Shown: piece by piece, positions 50,796-61,131 of the stretch
Layout: each line of letters opens with the position of its first letter
Position numbering within the stretch: the first letter of the stretch is position 1
From: Methanocella_A sp963769045
Lineage (GTDB): Archaea; Halobacteriota; Methanocellia; Methanocellales; Methanocellaceae
Reading direction: 5' to 3'
Assembly: GCA_963769045.1 (NCBI GenBank)
Contig: CAVYKK010000019.1
Span: forward strand, 228,879 to 292,878
Length of the DNA stretch: 64,000 nt
The notes under the pieces: model-generated
The model's database searches: none
The model's input: only the letters and a program-made list of their open reading frames with translations
Told to the model about the DNA's origin: nothing
Position numbers and translations under genes: made by a program

Positions 50796-51425
50796 ATGAG
50801 ATTGCTCGCCGTCTGTGACTTTCACAACACGTTCGACCGGCTGCCGGATATCCTGAAGAAAGCAGGCAAGGTGGACGGTACCCTGCTCGCGGGGGACCTC
50901 ACCCAGTTCGGCCCGACGGAGAAGGCGAAAGTCGTCCTCGACGCGTTGCCGAAGCCGGTGCTGGCGGTGCCGGGCAACTGCGATAAAAAAGACATCGTCG
51001 ACTTGCTGAGGGCCGAGGACTGCAACCTGCACGAGAACAAGTTCCGCATGGGCGACGTCACCTTCATCGGCATCGGCGGCTCCAACCCGACGCCGTTTAA
51101 TACGCCGTTCGAGCTGACGGAGGAGCATATCGAGACCACTCTCGAGCGGTTGCTCCATGGCGTGAAGGGCCCGGCCGTGCTGGTATCGCACGCGCCGCCG
51201 AAGGGCTATCAGGACGAGATCCCGGGTGGCGTCCACGTCGGGAGCACGGCGGTGGCGAAGCTCGCGCCGAAGTTCGTTGCAGTGGTCTGCGGGCACATCC
51301 ACGAGGCCAGGGGCGTATCGAAGATGGGCAGCACGGTGATCGTCAACCCGGGCCCGGCGTCCATCGGAAATGCCGCCGTCCTGGAGATCGACGAGAAAGG
51401 ACACGCTAAGGTCGATTTAATATAG
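50796..51425 (+). CDS. Metallophosphoesterase, intact copy
   Basis: 209 residues. Metal motifs: CDFHNTFDR (Asp-x-His), LAGDLTQFGP, VPGNCDKKD, LVSHAPPKG and CGHIHEARG. The usual GNHD Asn-His is GNCD here, a Cys in place of His. This is a small archaeal phosphodiesterase-like protein; substrate unknown. It has its own leader (GGAGAGAG at 50778-50785) after element B2. A second copy lies at 53370. Confidence 0.88.
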   Translation: MRLLAVCDFHNTFDRLPDILKKAGKVDGTLLAGDLTQFGPTEKAKVVLDALPKPVLAVPGNCDKKDIVDLLRAEDCNLHENKFRMGDVTFIGIGGSNPTPFNTPFELTEEHIETTLERLLHGVKGPAVLVSHAPPKGYQDEIPGGVHVGSTAVAKLAPKFVAVVCGHIHEARGVSKMGSTVIVNPGPASIGNAAVLEIDEKGHAKVDLI

Positions 51426-51590
51426 ATGACTCTTATGCATTTTTCGTGTCGAATTTTATGTAATGCTGGCTCGCACCACGCTGCGCTTGCGGACACAAAG
51501 ACACAAAGGTAAGGAAGGGAACAAAGAAACGATACGGAAGACGCAAAGATGATTAAGAATAGTCTTTCCTGAATCTCTTTGTTCAGGCTT

Positions 51591-51729
51591 GTGACCCTTT
51601 CGACACAAAGGCCACAATGGCCACAATGTACACGAAGTCTTAGGTAGAAAGAGGCTGCCATTACCCCTTTTTTAAAGTGAACGTCGTGTACCTCGTGGCC
51701 TTCGTGGCCTTCGTGTTGAAAAGGTCATG
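51591..51729. repeat. Palindromic repeat element B3, nested in C1
   Basis: GTGACCCTTTCGACACAAAGG at the left, trimmed here to its ends, pairs with the right end CCTTCGTGTTGAAAAGGTCA. Inside are GGCCACAATGGCCACAATG units and inverse units. Its position within C1 suggests it arrived after C1. Confidence 0.75.
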
Positions 51730-51836
51730 AGTGTATAAAACATATCACAAATGACAAACACAAAGGCTTTTAAAATAAGCTCTTTGTGTCTTGTGAAATC
51801 TTTGTGTCTTATGAAACCTTCGTGTCTTTGTGGCCG

Positions 51837-51872
51837 CAAGCGCAGCGTAGTGAAGGTTTGAATAATCAATTA
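51837..51872 (+). repeat. 36-nt arm of an inverted repeat flanking moaC' and trmJ'
   Basis: The segment from CAAGCGCAGCGTAGTG through GGTTTGAATAATCAATTA recurs in inverse orientation at 53253-53288 with one mismatch. The two arms bracket about 1.4 kb holding the second moaC and TrmJ-like genes. The right arm contains the stop codon of the second TrmJ-like gene. Confidence 0.8.
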
Positions 51873-51875
51873 GAC

Positions 51876-51901
51876 GCGTTAAAGGCCATGTCATGCCCGG
51901 T
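51876..51901 (+). repeat. 26-nt direct repeat bordering the second gene unit
   Basis: GCGTTAAAGGCCATGTCATG plus CCCGGT occurs here and at 54023-54048, after the second phosphoesterase gene. It marks the common downstream sequence of both duplicated units. At the right copy it continues into the hairpin ATGCCCGG / CCGGGCAT (54040-54063); here the second half is missing. Confidence 0.8.
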
Positions 51902-51988
51902 TAAATTGCTTTAGACGTCAGTGCTTAAAAATGATAAATAATTACTTAATGTGTATATGTGAGCGAGAACAGGAATAACGGCGATGCA

Positions 51989-52473
51989 ATGTCACAGTCG
52001 AGGGATTTTACACACGTGGACGGGACCGGGTAAAGATGGTCGACGTAGGGGGAAACCGGAGATGCTGCGCACTGCGAAGGCGCGCAGATATCTGGCTGAC
52101 GCCTGCGACTATGGAGCTGATCAGGACGGGCAGCGTGAAGAAAGGGAACGTCCTGGCCACCGCGAGAGTTGCCGGGATAACGGCAGTCAAGCGGACCTGG
52201 GACATGATACCACTCTGTCACCAGATACCGGTCACCGGCGTGGAGATCGACTTCGAGGTCGGCGAAGACCACATTGTCGCCACGGCTGTCGTGCGGTCTG
52301 CAGGAAAGACCGGCGTGGAGATGGAAGCACTCTGCGGTGTCAGCCTCGCGTTGCTGACCATCTGGGACATGGTCAAGGCCGTGGAAAAGGATGAGACAGG
52401 CAATTACCCGGCCACCAGGATATCGGACATCGTCGTGGTGAGCAAGAAAAAGGAGAGCCTGGACAGCGTATGA
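51989..52473 (+). pseudogene. MoaC, second copy, frameshifted
   Basis: Same sequence as the first moaC from KKGNVLATARVAGITAVKRT to the end with nearly all changes silent. The first third has several small deletions relative to copy 1: one G in the GGACGGGG run near 52024, one base near 52050, two near 52084. These break the frame after about residue 15. Either decay or sequencing error. Confidence 0.8.
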
Positions 52474-53259
52474 TCAGGGAAGAGTCTGGCGATGAGACCG
52501 TAGAGGAAATCATCGTCGAAGGGAAGATGCTGAACATCCGGATCATCCTCGTCGAGCCTGCCTTAGAGGGCAACGTGGGCTCCATCTGCCGGGCGATGAA
52601 AAACTTCGGCTTCAACGACCTGTGGCTGGTGCGACCGTGCCGGCTGGGCGACTTCGCGAAAGCGATGGCATCTCATGCGCAGGACATACTCGAAGAGGTC
52701 ATCACTGTAAGCTCACTGGACGACGCGCTCCAGGGAATCGACCTTGTGATAGGCACTACGGGCAAACCGGGAGAATATAACAGGAACCATCTGCGGGTGC
52801 CCTACTTCATGCCGTCAGAGCTGCGGACGATGCTGGAAGATAAGTCCGGAAGAGCGGCCATCGTTTTCGGACGGGAAGACCACGGGCTGTCTGCGAAGAG
52901 CTGGGGCGCTGCGACATCGTGGTGAGCATCCCGACCTTAGACGAATACCCGGTCATGAACATCTCGCACGCCGCGGCCATCGTGCTATACGATCTGGCCG
53001 GCATGGAAGGCGGCGATTTTCCCCTGGCCAGCGGCGAGCTGCTGGACCTGCTGTACCGGAACTTCGAGAGTGTGCTCGCAGGAAGTCAACCATCCCGGAG
53101 CACAAGCGTGACAAGACACTCCTGATGCTCCGGCGCATCATCGGCCGGGCCATGATCAACCAGCGGGAATATTATACACTGATGGGCGTACTCCGGGATA
53201 TCGAGCTGGCCCTGGCCCGGATGGAAGAGACGGACACCTCCTGGGTCGAGAATAATTGA
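52470..53259 (+). pseudogene. TrmJ-like RNA methyltransferase, second copy, frameshifted
   Basis: The first 145 residues match copy 1 with only a few conservative changes (for example Val to Ile). One base is missing near 52892 (GCGGAAGAG in copy 1 is GCGAAGAG), and one extra base each occurs near 53079 and 53090. The rest of the protein is preserved in other frames up to the TGA at 53257-53259. The stop codon falls inside the inverted-repeat arm 53253-53288. Confidence 0.8.
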
Positions 53260-53369
53260 TTATTCAAACCTTCACAACGCTGCGCTTGAGGACGTAGTGA
53301 TGGAATATAACAGTGTAGTGCGTGGTTTTATATCGTCAGGTTTTTCTCAATGGAGAGAGATTAACAATT

Positions 53370-54000
53370 ATGAGATTGCTCGCCGTCTGTGACTTTCACA
53401 ACACGTTCGACCGGCTGCCGGATATCCTGAAGAAAGCAGGCAAGGTGGACGGCACTCTGCTCGCGGGGGACCTCGACCCAGTTCGGCCCGACAGAGAAAG
53501 CGAAGGTCGTCCTCGACGCGTTGCCGAGGCCGGTGCTGGCCGTGCCGGGCAACTGCGATAAAAAGGATATCGTAGACCTGCTCAGGGCCGAGGACTGCAA
53601 CCTGCACGAGAACAAGTTCCGCATGGGCGACGTCACCTTCATCGGCATCGGCGGCTCCAACCCTACGCCGTTCAACACGCCCTTCGAGCTGACGGAGGAG
53701 CATATCGAGACCACGCTCGAGCGGCTGCTCCACGGCGTCAAGGGCCCGGCCGTGCTGGTATCGCACGCGCCGCCGAAGGGCTATCAGGATGAGATCCCGG
53801 GCGGCGTCCACGTCGGGAGCACGGCGGTGGCGAAGCTCGCGCCGAAGTTCGTCGCAATGGTCTGCGGGCACATCCACGAGGCCAGGGGCGTATCGAAGAT
53901 GGGCAGCACGGTGATCGTCAATCCGGGCCCGGCGTCCATCGGGAATGCCGCCGTCCTGGAGATCGACGAGAAAGGGCACGCTAAGGTCGATTTGATCTAG
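53370..54000 (+). pseudogene. Metallophosphoesterase, second copy, frameshifted
   Basis: Identical start and leader (GGAGAGAGATTAACAATT) to copy 1. One extra G near 53472 (GACCTCGACCC against GACCTCACCC) shifts the frame after about residue 34. From about 53521 the remaining 159 residues agree with copy 1, apart from Lys to Arg and Val to Met changes. A single indel would restore it. Confidence 0.8.
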
Positions 54001-54365
54001 ATGATTTAGAAGTGCAAGCATTGCGTTAAAGGCCATGTCATGCCCGGTATTATTGCCGGGCATATACAGCCGCATTCAAAAATCTGTCTTACTTTTGTGG
54101 TGCCAGGCCCGAGCTTGTGCAGGCGCAGGCAAAACACAGCACGCTAAGCTTGCCCTTGACCATAACGTAGAATGGCAGGCTTGCGCGTCTTCTGCATTTG
54201 CAACATGTTTCCATTGTTTTTTATTGACTCCGGGCAGTTAAGTAGCATACCCTGACTTATATACTTATCCCCCATATCAGAAGCAAATTATTAATTATTA
54301 TTTTAAAAGTGCGCGGGAAAACGCATGATTTTTACACACAATGCGCCTCCCGCGGGACTGTACGT
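54001..54365. other. Intergenic region with hairpins
   Basis: Holds the 26-nt direct repeat (54023-54048), a perfect 8-bp hairpin ATGCCCGG / CCGGGCAT (54040-54063) that could end transcription of the second unit, and AT-rich sequence around 54250-54310. No gene or RNA recognised. Confidence 0.5.
54312..54356 (-). terminator. Possible terminator of the HdeD-like gene
   Basis: CGCGGGA and TCCCGCG, at the two ends of this segment, can pair, with an inner AACGCAT / ATGCGC pairing. On the minus strand they are followed by CTTTTAAAATAATAATT. Confidence 0.4.
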
Positions 54366-54932
54366 TTATACGGGTGTGGCCTTATGGACGAGGCTTCTCA
54401 GGCGCAAAGCCAGGACGGCGATCATGATGCCGTAGGCGATGGCGAAGATGCCGAGGGTCTGTACGAGCGCGATGAGACCGATACCGGGCCGCATGATGAG
54501 CAGCACGCCGATGGCGACGGCCAGTATCCCGCTCACCAGCAGGAGCAGCTCGCCTTTGATCGCCTTACGCAGATCTATGGCCGCCAGTATCTGCAGCAGG
54601 CCTCCGGCTATCGCGTAGAAGGCGATAATGTACAGCAGGACGAGCAGTGTGAGCCCCGGCCACACGAAGACGGCGATGCCGATCGCGATGCTCAACAGCC
54701 CCTGCAGCAGCCGTACCCACCAGTGTGCCTCGTGCCGGCGGGTCGTGACCGACTGCAGCACCAGCAGCAGGCCGTCGGCGATGGCGAACGCCCCGAACAG
54801 CAGGATGAATGCCGCAACGGTAATGCCGGGCATGAAGATCGCCAGCAGGCCGAATGCGATAGCCACGAGGCCCCGCAGCAACATGTCCTGCCACAGGCCG
54901 CCCCACGCCATGAGAAGTGGATTTGTTTCCAT
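54366..54932 (-). CDS. HdeD-family membrane protein
   Basis: About 188 residues from ATG 54932, preferred because GGTG lies 6 nt upstream. Six hydrophobic helices are arranged as three similar pairs. Each contains GLLAIFMPGITVAAFILLFG-type sequence (compare FVWPGLTLLVLLYIIAFYAI and LLIMRPGIGLIALVQTLGIF), the HdeD hallmark. In E. coli HdeD is linked with acid resistance; in archaea the role is unknown. Confidence 0.88.
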   Translation of the reverse strand: METNPLLMAWGGLWQDMLLRGLVAIAFGLLAIFMPGITVAAFILLFGAFAIADGLLLVLQSVTTRRHEAHWWVRLLQGLLSIAIGIAVFVWPGLTLLVLLYIIAFYAIAGGLLQILAAIDLRKAIKGELLLLVSGILAVAIGVLLIMRPGIGLIALVQTLGIFAIAYGIMIAVLALRLRSLVHKATPV

Positions 54933-55185
54933 TAACGTCACCATGTCATTATTCAACTATCCTGATGATAATGCTCGCCGCATTTTTCTCTGAATTATTC
55001 GGCCCGCTATGGCAGGTGGCTGCTCTCAGGTTCTGCGTAAAAACGGTCTGCTCCGGGCTGAGAACAGGGTGAAAACGGGCAATAAGAAAGATTATTAAGG
55101 GATAAATTATTACCCTTTTGATTAAGCTGCTTCCCTTGATCGCAGGGAGCGGTTTTAACAATTTACTTACTTCAGGGGTTAGGGT

Positions 55186-56358
55186 ATGCGGGGTACTAAT
55201 TACGTAATAATAGCGACAGGCATCCTGATCGTCGCACTATTGCTCGGCGGCTGCACCGGGCCGTCGGAGGAGCGCATGAATGCTCTGGTCGAGGCTGCCG
55301 ATGGCGGGATGGGCGGCCCTTCGGGCACTGAGGGGGAGATGCTGCACCAGGAGTCTATTACGGTCACCGCTGGCACGTACAGGTATTATCCATGCGATCT
55401 TGGAAAGGGCGACGAAGTGACCGTCACCGTCCTGGCCAGCCAGCCGATCGATATCATGTTCCTGGACGCTGCGGCCTTCGCCGGTTTCAAGGAGGGCAGT
55501 ACCTTCGAGGCTTTTACCGATGGTACTGAGCTGGGCATGGACTTCAAGACCTTCACCGGCGAAATAGCTGATGCGGGACGCTATTACCTCGTGGTCGACA
55601 ACTCGGCATGGCCCGACGGCGGTGCCTACCTTGGTACAGACGCCAGTGTAGACACTACGGTCGTGCGTTTTGCAGCCGGACAGGCCTCGCCTGAAAATAC
55701 TCTGGAGAAATCCCCGTTGTATGCCGAATCGATGCGCCTGTCAGGCGGCATGTACCGATATTACCCGGTCAGCTGCCAGGCCGGCGACCTGCTACGTGTC
55801 GCGATCCTGGCCGGGCAGCCGGTAGACGTTTTCCTGCTGGATGCGGCCGGCTTTGAGAGCTATCAGGCAGGGACCGACTTCGAGTCTTATACGACGGGCA
55901 CGCAACTCAACACGGACGTCAAGACTTACGAGTGGACTGCCCCTGCCCGGGATACGTACTATGTCATCGTCGATAACTCGGATAGCCCCGCAGGAGGGGC
56001 GCCTGCGGCCGACGGCATAGCCCTGGATGTAACGATCTTCAGCCCCGGCCAGTCGACAGGTCCCGCCATCGATTACGGCAGCAGTGCAAAAGTAGTGAGC
56101 ACGGCGGCCGATGCGCTGGAGCGTGGCGACGACGCTACGTTCCTGAGTACGCTGACGGCCAGCGCCAGGACGGCAGCGGCAGACGGCCTGGAGATCCCCG
56201 CAGGAGAAAGAGCGGCCGTGGCTAAGGCACTTCGCGCGGCGAAAGTCGTCAGGGAGACGCCGGACATCGTGTTCTACGAGATGACGGCGGACGGTAAAAC
56301 ATATACGTTCTATACGGTAAGGGAGGCGGACGGGACATGGCACGTAAGTGGGTTCTGA
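55186..56358 (+). CDS. Lipoprotein with two PPC-like beta-sandwich repeats
   Basis: 390 residues. A lipobox LLLGGC at residue 23 follows a hydrophobic N-terminus. Two similar units of about 110 residues follow. The first contains AGTYRYYPCDLGKGDEVTVT and RYYLVVDNSAWPDGGA; the second contains GGMYRYYPVSCQAGDLLRV and TYYVIVDNSDSPAGGA. These resemble prepeptidase C-terminal (PPC) domains. A small C-terminal domain ends TFYTVREADGTWHVSGF. Probably outside the cell. The last 22 bases overlap the next gene. Confidence 0.75.
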   Translation: MRGTNYVIIATGILIVALLLGGCTGPSEERMNALVEAADGGMGGPSGTEGEMLHQESITVTAGTYRYYPCDLGKGDEVTVTVLASQPIDIMFLDAAAFAGFKEGSTFEAFTDGTELGMDFKTFTGEIADAGRYYLVVDNSAWPDGGAYLGTDASVDTTVVRFAAGQASPENTLEKSPLYAESMRLSGGMYRYYPVSCQAGDLLRVAILAGQPVDVFLLDAAGFESYQAGTDFESYTTGTQLNTDVKTYEWTAPARDTYYVIVDNSDSPAGGAPAADGIALDVTIFSPGQSTGPAIDYGSSAKVVSTAADALERGDDATFLSTLTASARTAAADGLEIPAGERAAVAKALRAAKVVRETPDIVFYEMTADGKTYTFYTVREADGTWHVSGF

Positions 56359-58202
56359 TCATCCTGCTCGTCATAGCGCTCGCCCTGTTGCCGACGTGCG
56401 CATCGGCGTACCTGAACAAGGAGACCCATCCGGCCATCAACAGTGCAGCCCTCGATTATTACGAGACAATGATCATGCCGGACGATCGTCCGGTCAGCGC
56501 GGCCACGTCGAGCGACAGGCTCAACTATTCGCTGGACGGTGCCTCATGCTACGGGCTCGCATGGGACCTGTCGGATGGCACTGAGAATTTCGCGCGAAAG
56601 GAGCTTTACCGGCAAAAGACGCTGGCCGACTGGATTGTCGACGGCGGCTTCTCCGCCGATGAGCCGGAGTACATCATGTCCCTCCGGCACTTCTATGACC
56701 CGAAGAACCAGAACAAGCCCTGGCTTACCGACCTCGAGTTCCTGCGGGAGATGGGCGAGGCCTATTACGGCCCCTCGCTCGGGGACCCGAAGATGAGCGC
56801 CCGGGACTGGGCCTTCGGGCTGAAGAAGGACGACATCTACGAGCAGCGGTACTCGTTTAACAATGGCAAGGAGTACTACCGGCTTGCCCTTGAAAATGTC
56901 AGCCGCGGAAATTACTATTACGGCATGGCATGGCGATCGGTAGGAGAGACCATGCACCTGATGTCCGATATGACAGTGCCCGCTCACGTGCGTAACGACG
57001 GCCACCCGAGGGCCGACCCCTATGAGGACGCCACCGATGCTCTCACGATACGGAAGTATTCCGATTTCGGCCTCTACCAGTCCTCGCCGGGCATCGTATA
57101 TCGTCGCACGTGGGACCGCAGTAAGACGCTCAGCGGCCTGATGACGGACGTCGCCACGTTCACAAACGGCAAGTTTCTGTCCGAGGACACGATTCCCACC
57201 TGGAAAAAGGACAGCTCCGGCAACATTGTGACAGCGAACGGCTTCCCCGAATACCCGACGCCGAGCGTGTACGGCGCGACATCGAGGAACGGCTACCTGC
57301 GATATACCGTGGACGGCAACGAGATCAGGCTGGCAAAGCAGAACTGGTTCCTAGCCGGTGGTCGAAGATGAAATACGTGACCACATATCAGAACAGCTAC
57401 CAGTACTACAATATCGACCAGTACGTGGTCGCCGACCAGCAGTCAACACTGATACCCACGGCAGTGAGGGCCAGCGCTTCAGTGTTGGACTCATTTCTTC
57501 CGCGGTTCCGTGCTACGGTCGACAATATTAAGAAGAGCCCGGACGTCGACGACGAGTACATCGTCGACGGGCACCTCGATTTCATCCCTACCAACGAATG
57601 GCAGAAGGCTCCGGTCATCCGCAATGGCCTCTGCGTAGTCCTGAACGGCCAGCCTTACCGCATGTACCTGGCCAGCGAAACCGACAGCTTCAACCAGGTC
57701 AGGTTCTCCGTCCAGGCCAGCCCCGGGGACAAGGTCAGCCTGATGTACGACCTGGGCGGCTACGTCATCTGTTCGGAAACGTACACAGTCCCGGGCAAAA
57801 GCGAGGCCGCAGCTTCGACACCGACACCTGCGCCGGGTAAAACGAAGAAGACTTATACCGGATATTATACAAGCTGGCCAGCTGCAGATGACCTACCCGT
57901 ACTACGAGGCCGACGACCCGGTATACGGCAAGAGGATCGTACCCGACGGGCTGTTCCAGGAATACCACCTGAACGGCCAGCTGAAGAACACCGTCACGTA
58001 CAGAGACGGCTGGAAGCAGGGACCGTACACCTCGTACTGGGACAACGGGAACAAGAACTACGAGTGCGAATACAAGGATAACAACATCGTCCCCTGGTCC
58101 GGTAAACAGTATACGAAGGACGGCAAGCTCTGGTACGTCGAAGAGGGCGGGATCAACGGTAAAAAGACATATTATATCCCAACGGATACCGGGACTATTT
58201 AG
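56337..58202 (+). CDS. Exported Zn-phospholipase C-like protein with MORN-type C-terminus, frameshifted
   Basis: Read through two frameshifts (near 57360 and 57880) this is one protein of about 620 residues. A signal peptide (WVLIILLVIALALLPTCASA) leads to THPAINSAALDYYE. Then comes GETMHLMSDMTVPAHVRNDG, reminiscent of the His/Asp metal site of zinc phospholipase C or S1/P1 nucleases. The last 100 residues hold MORN-2-like repeats (LFQEYHLNGQLKNTVTYRDG and SYWDNGNKNYECEYKDN). A Pro/Thr linker precedes them. The frameshifts are probably sequence errors. Confidence 0.65.
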
Positions 58203-58490
58203 CCCGGGATGTGGCTGTGTTACCATACTCCGGCCCGATTCGGCCCGACATTTTTTATTTTCATTACAGGCGGGGAATAGACGCATGTCATCATCGCGTA
58301 TTCGTGATATAACTCATAGATGTTGCGAGCAGGATCATTTTGGCGAACGACGGAGGCTTATGGCACGCCAGCGCAAGATTTATAAATGAGCGACGTGATC
58401 AGAAGATTAGTCAACGCAGTCTTTTCTCCGTTATTACTGCACAGCGTTATAAAAACATTTCAAAAATGCCTGCGGCGTAACGGGGAAAGG
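58203..58490. other. Intergenic region
   Basis: No gene found. The region is AT-rich toward the proteasome gene; a weak TTATAAAAAC near 58449 could be an additional TATA element. Confidence 0.4.
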
Positions 58491-58504
58491 ATTATATATA
58501 AAAG
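58491..58504 (+). promoter_or_regulatory. TATA element of the proteasome gene
   Basis: ATTATATATAAAAG about 50-60 nt before the ATG at 58555. A start about 25 nt downstream would give a short leader with AGAGGA at 58542-58547 as ribosome-binding site. Confidence 0.6.
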
Positions 58505-58554
58505 ACATATAATTACGAGTGACTAATTTTGTGTCTATTACCAGAGGAATTTTG

Positions 58555-59177
58555 ATGGAAGACAAAATCTATAAAGGCACTACCACCATCGGGATAATCT
58601 GTAACAACGGAGTCGTACTGGCGACCGAACGTAGGGCCACCATGGGCAACTTCATCGCTAGCCGTGATGCCCAGAAGATTTACCGTATTACCGATAATGC
58701 CGCGATGACCATTGCAGGCTCAGTGGGTGACGGCCAGAGGCTGGCACGCGTCCTTCAGGTCGAGGCCAAGCTTTTCGAGCTCCGTCGCCACGGGCTGATG
58801 ACCATTAACGCGCTATCCATGTTATTATCCAACATTCTCGCCGAGAACAAGTACGTGCCATTCTACGTACAGATCCTCATCGGCGGCGTCGACGCCAAAG
58901 GTCCGAGAGTTTACTCGCTCGACCCGCTCGGCGGCCGGATCGAGAGGATAAGTTCGTGTCCACGGGCTCGGGCTCTCCCATGGCCTACGGTGTGCTGGAA
59001 GACCGCTACAAGCCGGGCTTGAGCACTGAGGAAGGCGTAGAGCTGGCCATGAGGGCGCTGGAGTCGGCCATGAAGCGCGACTCTGCGTCGGGCAACGGCA
59101 TGCAGTTCTGCGTAATTACCCCGGAGAAAGTTGAGGTCTTCGAGAGGGAGATAAGCAAACAGGTTTACAACTCCTGA
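58555..59177 (+). CDS. psmB: Proteasome beta subunit, frameshifted
   Basis: Starts at ATG 58555. The propeptide is only about eight residues (MEDKIYKG) before the catalytic Thr in TTTIGIICNNGVVLATERRA. Downstream are the catalytic Lys region ASRDAQKIYRI, GSVGDGQ and, in another frame, FVSTGSGSPMAYGVLEDRY with the conserved SGSG motif. The frame changes near 58940-58952. With the alpha subunit it forms the 20S particle. As this gene is normally essential, the frameshift is most likely an artefact. Confidence 0.93.
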
Positions 59178-59216
59178 CCCTGTTGCTTTTTTTAGAAGGA
59201 TTGAGGGGAAAAAACA

Positions 59217-61131
59217 GTGACGATTGACGACGTTTTAAACGATCTGCGCATTAAGATCTCCAACAAGCTGCCCAAGGGCATTACCATTTCCGACCTCGAG
59301 TTCGAGGGCCCGGAGCTGGTCATCTACACGACCGAGCCCAAGGCATTCGCGGACAACGGTGACATTATCCGCTCGCTGGCCAAGGACCTGCGCAAGCGGA
59401 TCGTGGTCCGGCCGGACCCGAAGATGCTGCTTGACGCGGAGCAGTCCATCGAGAAGATCAAGCAGATCGTTACCACAAGAATCGGGCTTATCGAATTTTT
59501 ACTTTGACACTGACACAGGTGAGGTCATCATCGAGGCGGAGAAGCCGGGGCTGGTCATCGGCCGGCATGGCTCGACGCTTGCGCGGAGAGTCACCAAGCA
59601 CATCGGCTGGACACCTAAAGTCGTGCGTTACCCCGCCTATCGAGTCCAAGACTGTGAAAGACATCAGGCAGTACCTGCGCTCGGTAAAAGATGACAGGAA
59701 GGCGATCCTTAAGACCATCGGCCGGAAGATACACCGGCCTGTCTCGACCAAGGACCAGTGGATAAGGATTACCACGCTCGGCGGCTGCAAAGAGGTCGGG
59801 AGAAGCTCGTTCCTCCTCAGCACGCCGGAGACCAAGATACTCATCGACTGTGGCGTAAGCACCGGGGCCGAGAGCAACGGGACGCCGTACTTATATGTGC
59901 CCGAGGTCAGCCCGCTGACCAACATCGACGCGGTCGTGCTGACCCACGCGCACCTCGACCACTGCGGTATCATACCGCTGCTGTTCAAGTACGGGTACGA
60001 GGGGCCGGTCTACATGACGCCGCCGACCCGCGATCTCATGGGCCTGCTACAGCTGGACTACATCGAGGTGGCCAACCGCGAGGCAAGCGGCCGCCATACG
60101 AATCGGCGATGATACGCGAGACGCTGAAGCACACCATCACGCTCAATTATGGCGACGTCACCGACATTGCGCCGGACGTCAGGCTGACGTTCTACAACTC
60201 GGGCCACATCCTGGGCTCGGCCTGCGCTCACTTCCATATCGGCGAAGGCCTCTACAACGTAGCGTTCACCGGCGACTTCAAGTACGAGAAGACCCGGCTC
60301 TTCGACGCGGCGGTCAACCAGTTCCCGCGCATCGAGACGGTGATCATGGAGGCCACGTACGGCGGCATGCACGACATGCAGCCCCAGCGCAAGGAAGCCG
60401 AGATCGAGCTACAGCAGATCTGTAAGGACGACTCTGTCGCGGGGCGGCAAGGTGCTCATACCCACGTTCGCCGTGGGCAGGAGCCAGGAAGTCATGATCG
60501 TGCTCGAAGAAGCCATCAGGAAAGGGTGGATTCCCAACGTGCCGGTCTACCTTGACGGCATGATCTGGGAGGCGACAGCGATCCATACCACGTACCCAGA
60601 GTACCTGAACGTGGAATTGCAGGACATGATCTTCCACAAAGGCCAGAACCCGTTCCTGTCTCCCTCGTTCGTACAGGTCGATTCTCCCAAGAAGAGAGAG
60701 GAAATCCTGCAGGAACCCGGACCCATGCATCGTGCTGGCGACGTCGGGCATGATGAACGGCGGCCCGGTCATGGAGTACCTGAAGAACTATGGCGCGGAC
60801 AAGCGGAATACGCTGGTCTTCGTCGGCTACCAGGCAGAGGGCACACTGGGACGAAGGATCCAGAAGGGCTGGGAGAGATCCCCATGACCGAGAACGGCAA
60901 GACCGCGATCGTGAAGATAGCCCTGGAAGTCACGACAGTAGACGGCTTCTCGGGACACTCGGACCGGCGGCAGCTCATGGAGTACGTGAAGCGCATGGAC
61001 CCCAGCCAGAGCGGATCATCACCAACCACGGCGACGAGAACAAATGTCTCGACTTAGCCAGCTCCATCTATAAGAAATACAAGATGGAGACCAAGTCGCC
61101 GATGAATTTAGAGACGATTCGTTTAATTTAA
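59217..61131 (+). CDS. aCPSF1 / FttA transcription-termination ribonuclease, multiply frameshifted
   Basis: Read across about seven frameshifts (near 59470, 59630, 60090, 60440, 60718, 60870 and 61008) it gives a protein of about 637 residues, the full archaeal length. Order: N-terminal KH domains with EAEKPGLVIGRHGS; MBL domain with LTHAHLDHCG, SGHILGSACAHFHIG and FTGDFKYE; beta-CASP part with TFAVGRSQEV, LATSGMMNGGP and GFSGHSDRRQ; and the terminal TNHGDENKC. It cleaves nascent RNA at U-rich sites. The frame breaks are almost certainly sequence errors. Confidence 0.92.

Larger units (their letters stand above)
51472..51872. repeat. Palindromic repeat element C1, split by element B3
   Basis: The left end CACCACGCTGCGCTTGCGGA and tandem ACACAAAG units (from about 51473) are mirrored by CTTTGTGTC units and CGCAAGCGCAGCGTAGTG on the right (to about 51854). 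Element B3 (51591-51729) lies inside. A second, uninterrupted C element is at 62795-62985. Confidence 0.75.
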
